Shown piece after piece: positions 20,915-31,845 of a DNA stretch of 64,000 nt; within the stretch, counting starts at the first letter, position 1, and every line of letters begins with the position of its first letter. The position numbers and the translations under genes were made by a program. The notes under the pieces were generated by a model, which was given only the letters and a program-made list of their open reading frames with translations, had not been told where the DNA came from and ran no database searches. The stretch comes from Nematopogon swammerdamellus (taxonomy: Eukaryota > Arthropoda > Insecta > Lepidoptera > Adelidae): positions 8,485,971 to 8,549,970 of the forward strand of contig OX336338.1 of the NCBI GenBank assembly GCA_946902875.1, given 5' to 3'.

Positions 20915-21325
20915 TTTAGCGTTCCGTATCCATGCGTATCCATCCATATTACTAAGTCTACGCGGTCTGTCCGTCCATCTGTATGTATGTCTGACTGTCC
21001 TACATTTATGTTGTGTATCTTTTGATCCGTAATAGGTAGCCGGCTGAAATTTTCACAGAATATGTATTATTGTGGCGGATATAACAAATAAAAATAAAGT
21101 AAAATTAAGAGGGTTCCCATACAAGAACTTTCAAAGTTTTTAGGGTTCCGTAACTCAAAAGAGAAAAAAACGGAAGCCTTATTTTATTATTTTCTCTATC
21201 GTAAAAACGGTAATATATACGAGCGTCAAACTTGGTGTGACTGTAGTGAAACACACAACAAATAAAACAGGTGAGGTGTCGGCTAAATACGTGGGGTACG
21301 GAACCCACGACCGACTTTTTTTCTA
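20915..21325 (+). repeat. Family D variant
   Basis: It holds GCGTTCCGTATCCATGCG, ACTAAGTCTACGCGGTCTGT, CTTTTGATCCGTAATAGGTA and the end GTACGGAACCCACGACCGAC with a T run. A second GGGTTCCGTAACTCAAAAG start sits at 21141. Confidence 0.55.
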
Positions 21326-21654
21326 TGAAAAATGTGTCAAAAGCATGCTTTTTCGAGAAAATTGTAATTAATTATTTATTGAAACTTCAAACATTTTACC
21401 GTATTTTATTTAATTTAGATTAGTTGTTTATTAATTGATAATACACAATTAAATTTACTTAATTTATAAAATTTATATATTTTTGTTATAAAAATATTTT
21501 AATTAAATAATAATATTTTAAATGTATAATAAAAATTACATCAGATCAAAATATAGTTTATAATTAATAATATTACAATAAAATTATTTAAATTAATAAC
21601 ACATTGTAATTTTTTTTTTTTTTTTTATTTAAAAGTAGGTACCTACATTTACTG

Positions 21655-21785
21655 GGCATTGCATTCTCCAAACAGTCTAGCAAAAGTCCGCAAATCTGCT
21701 GGCATGCGACCACGCCTAACTGAGCGTGGTTTCGCGAGGAGGGGTGATTTTAGCGCTGGCAACTGCACCATTGTTCTCTCGATAC
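21655..21785 (+). pseudogene. LINE ORF2 3' remnant
   Basis: AACAGTCTAGCAAAAGTCCG and CAAATCTGCTGGCATG repeat the end of the LINE fragment at 14215-14570 (SLAKVRKSAGM in translation). No further domain is present. Confidence 0.5.
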
Positions 21786-22071
21786 CGATACCCATGTTGG
21801 TTTGTATAAAAAAAAATGCATTCTTTTGGTACGCAATAACGAATTAAATACTAGGTCTAAGACGTGGAACAAAAGAATGACTACCACCTCGTACTAATTC
21901 ACATTTACTAACGATTTAATCGAAATGTTGCGTCTAGTACATTTAAAACTTTTTTTTTCACAAAAAAAACACATTTTTATGAATTTAAGAAATCACATTT
22001 TTTCATTACTTTTTTTACCATAGTAATTAAAAATCTTTTAAAAATACTGAAGAAAAGAAGTAGGTACTCAC

Positions 22072-22161
22072 ATCATTGAGTTGGTTAAGACTGGTGTATT
22101 GTATTCGGCGGCGCCAGTCACAGTAGGTGTCGAGACGACGGGCGCGATCGCGGAATGTCAT
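22072..22161 (-). CDS. Candidate first coding exon of an unknown protein
   Basis: A minus-strand ATG at 22161 opens 30 codons that begin MTFRDRARRLDTYC and end TSLNQLND. They run directly into a strong 5' splice site (GTGAGTACC, 22071 downward) in phase 0. Codons are strongly C-ending (CGC, GCC, GAC, TAC, ACC), which stands out in this AT-rich window. The frame is also open upstream for about 33 codons to a stop near 22270, so an acceptor at TTTGTTCAG near 22258 is an alternative. The next candidate exon (20550-20727) begins in the matching phase. Function is unknown; no domain is recognised. Confidence 0.35.
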
Positions 22162-22439
22162 CTTCGGAGTATGCGTCTGGTTACTGGTTCGGTGCAACGA
22201 CTGTAAAGCCGTCTTATAGTTCCAATGTCTTGACAGTACGTGCCGTTCTTCGGTTTGAGCTGAACAAACTTATGCTGAATAACATGTACGCCCATAATGC
22301 ATACCTGATTGATACTCGTACATACGTACTGTACGCAGCTTATCTAACAGACCGAATCTCTGATAATTCCTCTAATAACTCCGCAAGAGAATGTGAACTT
22401 CTTTGGTCGATAAAATCCGAAATCATGAAATACGACAAA

Positions 22440-22695
22440 GAACTAAGGTAATCGACATTGCTAAGAAAAAATTTGCAAGCTGAAGTGGCATTGGGCTGGG
22501 CACATCTGCCGCAGACCCGACAAACGCCGCTCGAATGGAGGCCACGTAAAAGCAAACGTAGCGTGGGACGCCCCCCGGTTAGGTGGACAAACCACCTAAA
22601 AAGGGGGCCGGGAGTGGATGGTTGAGAAGGCGTGAGGTGGCGTGGCTTGAGAGAGGCCATGTCCAGGAGTGGGCCGATACGGGCTGATGATGATA
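22440..22695 (+). pseudogene. RTE-type LINE C-terminal fragment
   Basis: The frame reads LEWRPRKSKRSVGRPPVRWT then NHLKRGPG, the WRPR-GKRSVGRPPxRWxDD-like C-terminus typical of RTE-clade ORF proteins. It is preceded by sequence corresponding, in another frame, to KLKWHWAGHICR. It ends in a GATGATGATATGACGATGAT microsatellite, typical of RTE tails. It is frameshifted and truncated. Confidence 0.7.
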
Positions 22696-24989
22696 TGACG
22701 ATGATGAGAATGTGAGCTGGGTGACTAAAAATTCATATAATTTAAATTTGGAATTATTTTTAGGGGCATTTCGTGGGGCATTTCAAAGTTTTACACCCTT
22801 TAGAAATAACAAGAATGTAATGTTTTACTTTTCCTTTTTGCCAAGCTGTTGGTATGTACGGAACCCCAAAACCGCATAATTTCATGTCTGCGTCGCTAAT
22901 TCCTAAATTGCTCGATTTGAGCTTTATGCCGCAGCACGAGTATACAGTTTACAGACAGCCGCATGTCACTGATCGACTTTGGGCCTTACGCTCTTGTCAT
23001 AAGGGTGAATATGCTATAACTTTAGGAAGGATGGAAATATGATTTGTGTACTTGCAAAGCGTTCAATATTTGTGTTCCTACTCAGCCGAAACTCTGACAG
23101 ATTGGAGAGGAATCCCTGGTCAAGGGGTGTGGGGGGTGGGGGGAGGCGTGAGGATGGTTAGGGGGGCGCGGGGGTGACGTTATTGAAATAAAGGTTATGT
23201 GTGACGTCAGAGCTGACAGCAATCCTCTGTCAAAACGAATGGAAAATAAACAAAGATGACTGAGAACGGCTCTCTGACCCGCGCGCCGGCCGCGCGGGTG
23301 AAATATTTTTAATGTCGGTGGAATGTGATGCGAATACCTTTCTTTGTTTATATTTACCTGAGTATTTATTATTTATACCACAGGTGTACAGTCTCTTCCT
23401 GTATCATATTGTTATAATTTCATCCATAGGTAGGTAACATAGACTTGGACATGAACAAACAACTTCGTAAGTCACAACGTTTTGTTAGTGCCTTATAATA
23501 AATATATTATAGTAACTTACAAATAATTAACCCATACTATCGCCACAGAATAGAAAAGAGTACTCCGTACAGAAGCTGCTCTGTACAAACACTCACAAAG
23601 AAATAGCTACTCTGCGACGACGCGATAAAGTACAAATTGACTCGCACAGAGCTGCATGCCTAAACACGATAACTGCCTACATTTCGCTTCTCTTTCTGTC
23701 GTGTAACTCTATCTCGAAAGCGCGTCGTTCAGCGCGTCTAAGGGCTGTGTCTTTGTGCTGTCTTATTGTGAGGAATAAAATGAAGATGATACCTACCAAC
23801 TTTTATCGTTCTAGCTACCAACGATACGATATTTAGGTACGGCAAATTCATGCGAACAAATTCATGCATGCGTTAGCGTCACAATTAGTTTCTCACATCG
23901 AAGCGTGCATTGCGTGCAACCTTCCAGTGATGTTTTGTTTGATCAATAAATTTAATGATCAATGATCATCTACAATGTACCTATTATCCTTATACAAATT
24001 AGGCCATACATACCACGCTGTTCGGCGTCATCTAACTAATGTTATTGGCAATATGACATTATTTTTAAATCTATGACCTCCTACTAATATGAATAAATAA
24101 ATTACTAGAAATAAATCAAAATGCTACTAAACAAAACACTTACCTTTCTTCGTCTCTCGGCAATGAAAAAAAAGACAAGTTTTCATTTGTCTTTTGACTT
24201 TTGCACCCGTCCACTGCACAATAATTACGTGATTTCGACATTTTCTAAATTCGAAAGCGCCACGCGCCCGGTCTGGCTGGATAGCAGCAGCCCACTGTTA
24301 AATTGTAGATTAGTCGGTACGCCAAGCGGTAGGCATTTAACTCGCGACCTTGAGCGAGTGACGAAGGCCTGCTATCGCTCACAAGAACATTTACAGCATA
24401 CACATGAATACTTATGAATCTGACCACTCTGCCTATTTGCATTACCTACATCTGGTGTATAGTGCCATCGTCAATTTTTAATTAGTCCATAATAGTCCCA
24501 GTCCATGTTACAGGATATTATCCTGTGTATTGGTCCGACAACAAAATTATTTCTTTCATGGCAAATACAGTTGCATGGAATCAGGTTAGGGAAAATTATT
24601 ATTTAGTTAGATCATATACTGAACTTAAATCAACGGTTAAATCAAACCAAACAAATTTTTGTAAATATTATTAGATAAAATGGTTTTTCATGTAAAACCA
24701 AAGATTTAGTAAACTACAAACTGTGCGACAAGGTCGTCGTCCGTGCGTGCATCAGACAGGATACGTACAGTTTATTGCTCAAAATCATCAGGTTCAAGAG
24801 CCCGGCATAATCTTTGCACACCAACGAAATATATATTCAGAAATGTTATTGCTTAATTTTCCCTTGTTAAAAATTTGGTCGGCGCGCACTCCATTTGCAT
24901 AGATGTCAGTAGATGTTTGAGTACCAAGCAAGTGTGATTGATATAGGTATTCATCATTAGATACAATACGCATCGTCCCTTCCCGTCAA
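22696..24989. other. Unique-looking DNA with one G-rich cluster
   Basis: No repeat family or exon is convincingly recognised over 2.3 kb. The only strong local signal is the G-rich tract at 23124-23175. This may be intron or intergenic sequence of the neighbouring candidate gene. Confidence 0.4.
23124..23175 (+). other. G-rich tract with quadruplex-forming pattern
   Basis: Runs GGGG, GGGGGG, GGGGGG, then GGGGGG and GGGGG occur with mostly short spacers. At least four runs of three or more G lie within 25 bases. Confidence 0.7.
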
Positions 24990-24996
24990 AGCCGAA

Positions 24997-25160
24997 ATGA
25001 CCGGAACCGGACCGGAATGACCGAATGAACGCGTGCTATTCGCTGTCGCACAAGATGAACTGAGATCACGCGGGCGGCGGCGGCGGCCAATAGGTACGCA
25101 TTGAAGGCGGGAAGAAAGTCGATTCCTATTGGTCACGCCGCCGTAAGCTACTCAGTGTAT
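24997..25160. promoter_or_regulatory. Promoter-like cluster: ETS, CCAAT, E2F-like, inverted CCAAT, initiator
   Basis: Two CCGGAA motifs (25001-25006, 25012-25017) precede a CGG-rich stretch. Then come CCAAT (25087-25091), GGCGGGAA (25106-25113), inverted ATTGG (25128-25132) and TCAGT (25152-25156). The CCAATAGG and CCTATTGG sites are mirror-placed around the E2F-like site, as in some cell-cycle promoters. No transcript or exon could be attached to it: a family E repeat begins about 100 bp downstream. Basis is motif arrangement only. Confidence 0.3.
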
Positions 25161-25254
25161 CTAACCTTTGAGTTGTGTCGCACTGTACAATATTATAATT
25201 TCGTCTTCGTTATTGCTCTTTTCTTTTATCTTACAATCATTTGGATGCCTCTTC

Positions 25255-25592
25255 TAGGTTTTTGACGTGATGACGTCACGTCTTATACATTGATGAACAC
25301 CGGCTGCACACACGAAAAAGTGTCACGTTCCATCTGAGCCTGTGTGTGCAAGCGAGAGCGCGTAACAAGCGATAGAGAGGCACAATCGGTATAGTTAAAG
25401 TTACCATGGAAACGTCTTAAGAAGTAAAACTGTCAAGATCAGACAACAGAAGTTTATTGATGGCCAGTCACAAGATGATTAATCTTTCTACTGGAAATAT
25501 AATTACTGATCTTTGCTCTATGTACTACGATTATTCCAAGTCATTACGTAAAACTATCGTCCGTAAGCCGACTTTACAGACAACCAATTTTT
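25255..25592 (-). mobile_element. Family E element, single copy
   Basis: From TTTTGACGTGATGACGTCAC to GACTTTACAGACAACCAA. It has the same outer ends as the palindrome arms at 13.2-14.0 kb, but its interior holds GTTACCATGGAAACGTCTTA and a different middle (ACTGTCAAGATCAGACAACA). It serves as the uninterrupted reference for the copy at 29285-31722. Confidence 0.65.
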
Positions 25593-27285
25593 TTAATTTC
25601 CAATTCGAAACGTGGAACATAGATAATTATAATTTCGTAATTTTGTGTTTGTAAACTTTTCTTATATGTCATCTACATATTGATGGGTGCTCACTTTTCT
25701 TACATGCCATCTACATATTGATGGGCGCTCTGTTGTTTTTAATATTTTGATGCCCATGCGGGCCCCTCGCCTCCACTCCCTCTCATTCACCTTCCAAACA
25801 CGAAGGTTGGATGGAAGCGAAGCACTACGCACGAGTAGAAACTACCCCACGGAAATAATGCGGATGTTCTCTTACTTTCGGAACATCCGGTAGCAGATCC
25901 TGTTGCGCTAGTACATTCGTTTTTGCCTTCTAACGGAACTGAAAGTTAGCCAGTTACTAGCTAGATAACCAGGAAATTTTGCCGAAAGTCATACCTAGTA
26001 CCGCTAACTCACAGGAGTTTGCATGAAATAATCGAATTTCAGTTAGTTCTAGCTATCACTTTTCTGCGTCATAAGTAGTACCTATTGATATACTATCGGT
26101 GACGCACAATATTTTGGGTGTCATACCCAGTGACGCTGGCAGATGTCCTCATAAAATCGGGCAGGTATCCGTCTGTCCGCCTGTCCGTCTGTCGGTCCTA
26201 CTTTTAAAGGGCTGTATCTTTTGATCCGTAATAGGGAGCCGGTTGAAATTATCACAGAATTATAATGGTGTATACATAATATACTAAGGGGCCGTCCATA
26301 TTATATAGCCGTCCACGTCATAGATTTTTGCCGATTTTCGACCAGGTTAAAAAAATGCTTTGTTTTAGTTTTTCACTTCACACTGTCGGAAATAATAGTT
26401 TTAGGGGTTTTTTGAAAAACGGAATTGATTTGCAGTTTCGCTTAAGTATCGACGTTAGAGAATGTGAAAGTGAAAGAGCATGTAGTCTAAATAATAATTT
26501 CGGAGACCCTCAGCGCGTCGTATAATACACTTATGACGAAAAATTTTTCATCATATTATTTTTCCCCTCCGAGCTGAACTGCCTGAGTCAGGGTTGTGTT
26601 GTATCCATCGTCGCTATAAATAACAGCGGGTTACAAAAACGGGTCCCCGCGGAGAAGTCAATTAAAACTGTTCCAGTTCGCTGGCAAAAAGCAGGCTTTC
26701 GGAGCAGGCGACTTAAGAGCTTAGTGGACACCTTCTATCGATTTATTTTTCAGAGTAAAATGTTTTTTATAAAACCTAGTGCATTTGTGGTTCCAAGCCG
26801 AAATGAACACTAAAGACTTTTTGTTTTAGAAAATATACCTATTTACTTGTAAGAGTACCCACACCACCCTAGCGTCCAAGTGCCCTGACCAATATCTCAT
26901 ATGTGCCTGAGCGTCTGAGTTTTGAGCGATTCACATGCATAAAGACTAATTTTGCTCTATGGTAAAAGCTACGAAAACTAATTTTATATGTATGAACACT
27001 AACATTTACCCCCTTAAAGGTAATCTTTGTCAAATCCCTAATGTTGACAAAATTGTCTGCAAAGTTATGTATATAACTTTGTTTTGATTCCAAATTGTGA
27101 GTTGAACATTGCCCTTCACAAATAAAGTGACTTCATGTTTCATTTCGATTTTACACACGGGCGAATAGTTAAACCCTCCAATAATAAAATATTCACTTCA
27201 GAAATGTTATATTATTTTGAATTTATACACAAACATAACAAACGAATGACAAAAAAAAATTAAAAATATATTATATATTTATATG
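25593..27285. other. Mostly unrecognised sequence, one family D fragment
   Basis: A family D-like fragment at about 26165-26290 has GTCCGTCTGTCGGTCCTACT and TTTTGATCCGTAATAGGGAG. The rest carries no supported feature. Confidence 0.4.
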
Positions 27286-27305
27286 CGGCGGCGGCGGCGG
27301 CGGCG
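27286..27305 (+). repeat. (GCG)n microsatellite
   Basis: About seven CGG/GCG triplets in an otherwise AT-rich neighbourhood. Confidence 0.85.
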
Positions 27306-27701
27306 CGCAAAAACCGCGTGCGCTTCGCGACCTTTCGAGAACTGGAAAATTATTTTATTATTTCTTCAAAGTTGGCAACAAAGTGAATGAGATCAATAAT
27401 TATTAGGGTTTACTTTCACCTTCTTTCAGAACTAAAATTGAGGCCTATGCTTATAGTAAAATAGCCTATATTTCAATGGCGACCGTCGGAGTACCGCTGA
27501 CAAGTAGGCCTTGCCAGCGACGTTTTGGTCCCTTTTTGGGCGCGTCAAGTAGGTCTTGCCATCGATTCTTCAGACGATGACCTAGTCAAGGAAACAACTA
27601 TAAGAAGTAATGCTGGCAAGGGCAAGTATTATTTTGTACAAGATTACCTGGAAGAATTCGCAACCTGCATTATAAACTCCCTTCTCCATTCTACATCACT
27701 A

Positions 27702-27840
27702 AGGCCCACTTGCACCAACACCAGTTTAGAGTTAAGTATCGAGTTATGGATTTAAACGCGGTTCCCACAGTCAACACGGGTGCTAGCTTAACGAGTTAAA
27801 CTGGTTTATATCTTAAATTCGTGTTGGTGCAAGTGGGCCT
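27702..27840. mobile_element. 139-bp MITE with TA flanks
   Basis: The terminal inverted repeats AGGCCCACTTGCACCAACAC and GTGTTGGTGCAAGTGGGCCT match perfectly over 20 bp. TA on each side (27700-27701 and 27841-27842) fits a Tc1/mariner-type target. The interior is too short to encode a transposase. Confidence 0.85.
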
Positions 27841-27842
27841 TA

Positions 27843-29284
27843 ATATTAAAATACAACGTAAGGCAGCTTTAGGAAATGGTTAATGGCCTCAAAACAAGTA
27901 TTTTCAAAATGTGGATGCTTGAAAAAAATATTTTGATTTATTTTAATAACGCCCAATTTCACCACCTTCAGCTCAATGTAGCTGCCAGTTACCTTATAAA
28001 ATTTATGTTATGAGAAATGTTACTTCAACCGACAAATAACGGTTAGAGGCGACCTAGCCGGGGCGGTGGTAAAAACTGCCTTAAGTAATTTTTTTTTCAC
28101 AATAATTTGTAAGGTCTCTATTTACGAGCACATCGTGTAATTAATTCACTTAGATCGCTCCTAAGTCTCTGCTAGTTCTTTCAATGAAGCCTCTCCACTG
28201 CTTCGCACATTATTAACACTCCGCAGCCGCAGGGATTCGGTCACCCTTTTATTGACAGTCTCGTAGCTCGGAACACCTTGAGCGAGCGACACTTGGAGAC
28301 GAAATGAGATATCTAACTCAGGATCTGTTTGGGACGACACTGTTTAAGGCGCCAGGACCAGCCAAAACCACGTATCTTCAAACAAATTAGATGTTTCGCA
28401 CTATTTGCGAAGTAGCACTTTCAAAAGACTGTGATCGATAGATATAACGAATTGGGATATTTACTCGACTACGGCGAATCCAAAAGGATAATGTCTTTGG
28501 CCTGAATGTTTGTTTGTATGTATGTAATTGTGTTAGGGCCACTCATGCGCCTAAACGACTCGTCCGATTTTGACAATTCTGGTGTCATTCTGTTTGCCTT
28601 AATTACGTGGGTAACACTGCGCACCAATTTTTTTAGAACATTCAAAATGGCAATTGAAAATCCAAATGTCGATTTTTTTTTGCAGATACGCGTGTCTGGC
28701 TGGTCTTAATGAAATTCTTTGACGTCGTCTTGATGAAAATCTTTGAAACTAAAACAAAGACTAGTACTAAAATACTGGGCTTCATTTTATTGGTGAATTA
28801 ATTAGATCAAGTTGAATTAAACAACATAAGGCTACTAGCTCTATAGGATTTCTATAGAAATGATCATAATATTGTGACGCGGAACTAAGTTGTACCTACT
28901 ATAAAAAGTAAATAATAACATAAGCAACGGCGTAAGGTCGTCGTTTTGACTAAAATATGCTTCGACCGCCTGAAGACGCAGGGGAAAATACGTAGCATTT
29001 CTGAGAGTATTTTCTTTACAGGGTGTTGCAAAAGTCACTATACTTACTTGAGAAGACTTCGTATTTGTCTGAAAGAAAAAATTACAATGGAAAGTATGTA
29101 GGTACATATATTTAAAGTGTCTATTTTCCGGGATAACTTGCTTTATTTGATAAACACATTACATTACAGTAACTGAATATAACATAATCTAAATATATAT
29201 ATGTATATAATTTATTATTGTTTAAATTAAATTTATTAAATAAAGTATAACTAACAATCAAATAAAATTTACCTACAAATATAA
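27843..29284. other. No recognised feature
   Basis: AT-rich sequence without a supported exon, RNA gene or named repeat. Confidence 0.45.
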
Positions 29285-29495
29285 CTAATTAAAAAAATTG
29301 GTTGTCTGTAAAGTCGGTTTACGGACGATAGTTTTACGTGATGACGTGGAATAATCGTAGTACATAGAGCAAAGATCAGTAATTATATTTCCAGTAGAAA
29401 GATTAATCATCTTGTGACTGCCCTTCAATAAACTTCTGTTGTCTGATCTTGACAGTTTTACTTCTTAAGGCCGTGACAAACGCCAACGACCTTGA

Positions 29496-30305
29496 GCATT
29501 CGGGAATTCTACATAATGTACCATGCGGCTGCTAATTTCGCTTCGCACGTTCAAGTCACATTTAGCGTAGTTTGTCGCTATCAGCCTAAAGAGTTGATGG
29601 TTCGGGGTTCCAATCCCACTTTCGTATGTTTTTTTTTTTTTTGCTTTTTTATTATTTTAATTATTAAAATGATTGTGGCTTATGTAACTGATGCGTGATT
29701 CTATTTTTTTATTTTTTATTATTTTACCTAAATAACATTTTATTGTAATTTCTTCCAAATTATTTTAGTTCATGTACTTACCACTTTTTATAAACCTCTA
29801 AATAGACTATCGATGAAAACTAAAATAAAAATAGGTAGGTAGGTAATAGGTAGATAGGCATTTAGGTATGTATGGCAAATATCATAGCAACATAGGTACC
29901 GGCATTCGGGAATTCTACATAATGTACCATGCGACTGCTAATTTCGCTACGCACGTTCAAGTCACATTTAGCGTAGTTTGTCGCTATCAGCCTAAAGAGT
30001 TGATGGTTCGGGGTTCGAATCCCACTTTCGTATGTTTTTTTTTTTTGCTTTTTTATTATTTTAATTATTAAAATGATTGTGGCTTATGTAACTGATGCGT
30101 GATTCTAATTTTTGATTTTTTATTATTTTACCTAAATAACATTTTATTGTAATTTCTTCCAAATTATTTTAGTTCATGTACTTACCACTTTTTATAAACC
30201 TCTAAATAGACTATCGATGAAAACTAAAATAAAAATAGGTAGGTAGGTAATAGGTAGATAGGCATTTAGGTATGTATGGCAAATATCATAGCAACATAGG
30301 TACCG
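29496..30305 (+). repeat. 405-bp unit duplicated in tandem, carrying a tRNA-like promoter
   Basis: Unit 1 starts at 29496 and unit 2 at 29902; both begin GCATTCGGGAATTCTACATA and run to CATAGCAACATAGGTACCGG. Each holds an A-box-like TAGCGTAGTTT and a B-box region followed by a T run. In unit 2 the B box is perfect (GGTTCGAATCC, 30012-30022), while unit 1 has GGTTCCAATCC. Acceptor-stem pairing is absent, so this is a tRNA-derived relic and not a tRNA gene. Confidence 0.75.
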
Positions 30306-30475
30306 GCCGGCGCGCGCGGCGCGCGCGGCGGCAGCATGGCACGGTGCGGTGGGGTGCGGTGCGGTGCGGTAACTCAGTAGCAGCGTGCGGTGCGGAGGCG
30401 GCACGGCGGCGGCGGCGGCGGAGGCGGCGGCGGCGGCGGCGCGGTGGAGGCGCGGGAGGCGCAGACAGCGTTATA
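30306..30475 (+). repeat. Extremely GC-rich block with CGG repeats
   Basis: About 170 bp made of GCGCGCGG, GGTGCGGTGCGG and long CGG runs, inside the TTAA element and between AT-rich neighbours. Arginine- or glycine-rich translations here are low-complexity artefacts. Confidence 0.8.
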
Positions 30476-30617
30476 CCACAGTACCTATTAGTTATTCTGT
30501 GGTTATACCAACGAAAGCCATGCGTATAACGCCCCGTCAAGTTACGTACCGGAGCGTATACTGATAGATACCACAGAAGAGAGATATTACTGATACGGTC
30601 GTACTGTATACTGGTAC

Positions 30618-30766
30618 GGAAAATGACACGGTGGCAACATCACCTACAATACAACATCCGAGATGTCAGCTCGTAACAACTGGTGAAGTAGGTGCTATGT
30701 CAGTGCTTTTCTTCGGTCGTACCGGCTTCACTGAACTGGACGGAAAAAAAGAAGGGAGTCATATCC
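30618..30766 (-). mobile_element. SINE family A 3' part, left half of an inverted pair
   Basis: From GGAAAATGACACGG to GAACTGGACGGAAAA. It lacks core and head, and faces the plus-strand copy at 30770-30916. Confidence 0.7.
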
Positions 30767-30769
30767 CGA

Positions 30770-30916
30770 AATAGTTTGTATTTTCCGTCCAGTTTAGTGT
30801 AGCCGGCACGACCAAAGGGAAGCACTGACATGGCACCTAAGTTCACCCGGTGTTATGGGCTGACATCACGGATGTTATAGGTGATATAGCAAACTGTGTC
30901 AGTTTACATAAAAAAA
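30770..30916 (+). mobile_element. SINE family A 3' part, right half of an inverted pair
   Basis: GTAGCCGGCACGACCAAAGG through GTGTCAGTTTACAT with an A run to 30916. A family C fragment follows immediately. Confidence 0.7.
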
Positions 30917-30995
30917 TCCCTCAGTCGCCTTTTACGACATGCACGGGGAGAGATGCAGTGGGGCTATTATTTTAAATTACCATCCCACACGGTAC
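30917..30995 (-). repeat. Family C fragment
   Basis: CAGTCGCCTTTTACGACATG, GGGGAGAGATGCAGTGGGGC and CCCACACGGTA match the 5' part of family C. Confidence 0.65.
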
Positions 30996-31734
30996 AAATA
31001 TACCTAACTTTTCTCCATTCGATCTTTCTTCCATTCGATCCAAACACAGAAGACAGAAATGACGACCGACACGCGGGCGCAGCAGGGCAGGAGCGAGCAA
31101 GCGAGCCCGGAACTAAAATTGTATCTAGTATTGAAGTGCCTGCTAAATTGACGAAGGCAAAAATTTTACCCTTCCGACTGAAGAATTACGTCAATAATTT
31201 CATGTAGGCGTTTTTTGTTTTTTATTTTTATCTCCTTTCGTGGATAAAATAATAAAAAAAATTGAATAGAGTTTTCTCAGAGCTTTGTGACCTTTGAATC
31301 GGTGGTATTGTAAAATTGTAATAATACACACATACTCAGATTTTCAAAAATTCATGCTTTTTTTATATATTTTTAATTTTATGTTTATTACTTACTTTTA
31401 CTCATTATTAAAAAAACCAGCAATGCACTTTGTTGGTAAGGAACCAAAATATAGGTTGGTATTTTTTTAATTTTCTGAATGTGTGTCAATTGGTCAGTTT
31501 TGGACCTTCTTTGTCGCACTTTTTGCATGTTTTGCGTATTTGGCGTTTGTCACCGCCTTAAGACGTTTCCATGGTAACTTTGACTATACTGATTGTGCCT
31601 CTCTATCGCTTGTTACGCGCTCTCGCTTGCACACACAGGCTCAGATGGAACGTGACATTTTTTCGTGCGTGCAGCCGGTGTTCATCAATTTATAAGACGT
31701 GACGTCATCACGTCAAAACTACAATGGAAAGTAT

Positions 31735-31805
31735 GTGGCACCAAGTTCACCCGGTGTTATGGGCTGACATCACGGATGTAGGTGATGAAGCCAACCCAAA
31801 AAAAA
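31735..31805 (+). mobile_element. SINE family A, short 3' fragment with A-tail
   Basis: GTGGCACCAAGTTCACCCGG, the CATCACGGATGT dyad and an A run. It abuts the right end of the family E element. Confidence 0.65.
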
Positions 31806-31845
31806 ACACTATACCTAACTAAACACTAACTTATAAACTTATAAG

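Larger units (their letters stand above)
29469..31557. mobile_element. 2,089-bp TTAA-flanked element with 18-bp inverted ends
   Basis: TTAA flanks the element on both sides (29465-29468 and 31558-31561), but the empty site has a single TTAA, so this is a true target duplication. The ends are GGCCGTGACAAACGCCAA and, on the other strand, GGCGGTGACAAACGCCAA: one mismatch in 18. TTAA targeting is typical of piggyBac-type transposases, but the end sequence does not resemble canonical piggyBac CCYT ends. No transposase frame is present. The cargo is a 405-bp tandem duplication with a tRNA-like box, a very GC-rich block, an inverted pair of SINE A ends and a family C fragment. Confidence 0.75.
29285..31722 (+). 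mobile_element. Family E element split by a TTAA-flanked insertion
   Basis: The left part (29285-29468) runs from ATTGGTTGTCTGTAAAGTCG to ACAGTTTTACTTCTTAA. The right part (31558-31722) resumes TTAAGACGTTTCCATGG and ends GACGTCATCACGTC. Joined, they match the uninterrupted copy at 25255-25592, which reads TTCTTAAGACGTTTCC in that orientation at the junction. The interruption is therefore exactly at TTAA. Confidence 0.8.

Noticed and set aside
30272..30540. Open frames rich in arginine, glycine and alanine on both strands
   Set aside because: They are translations of a CGG-repeat block, open in several frames at once, with no start context or homologue-like motif.
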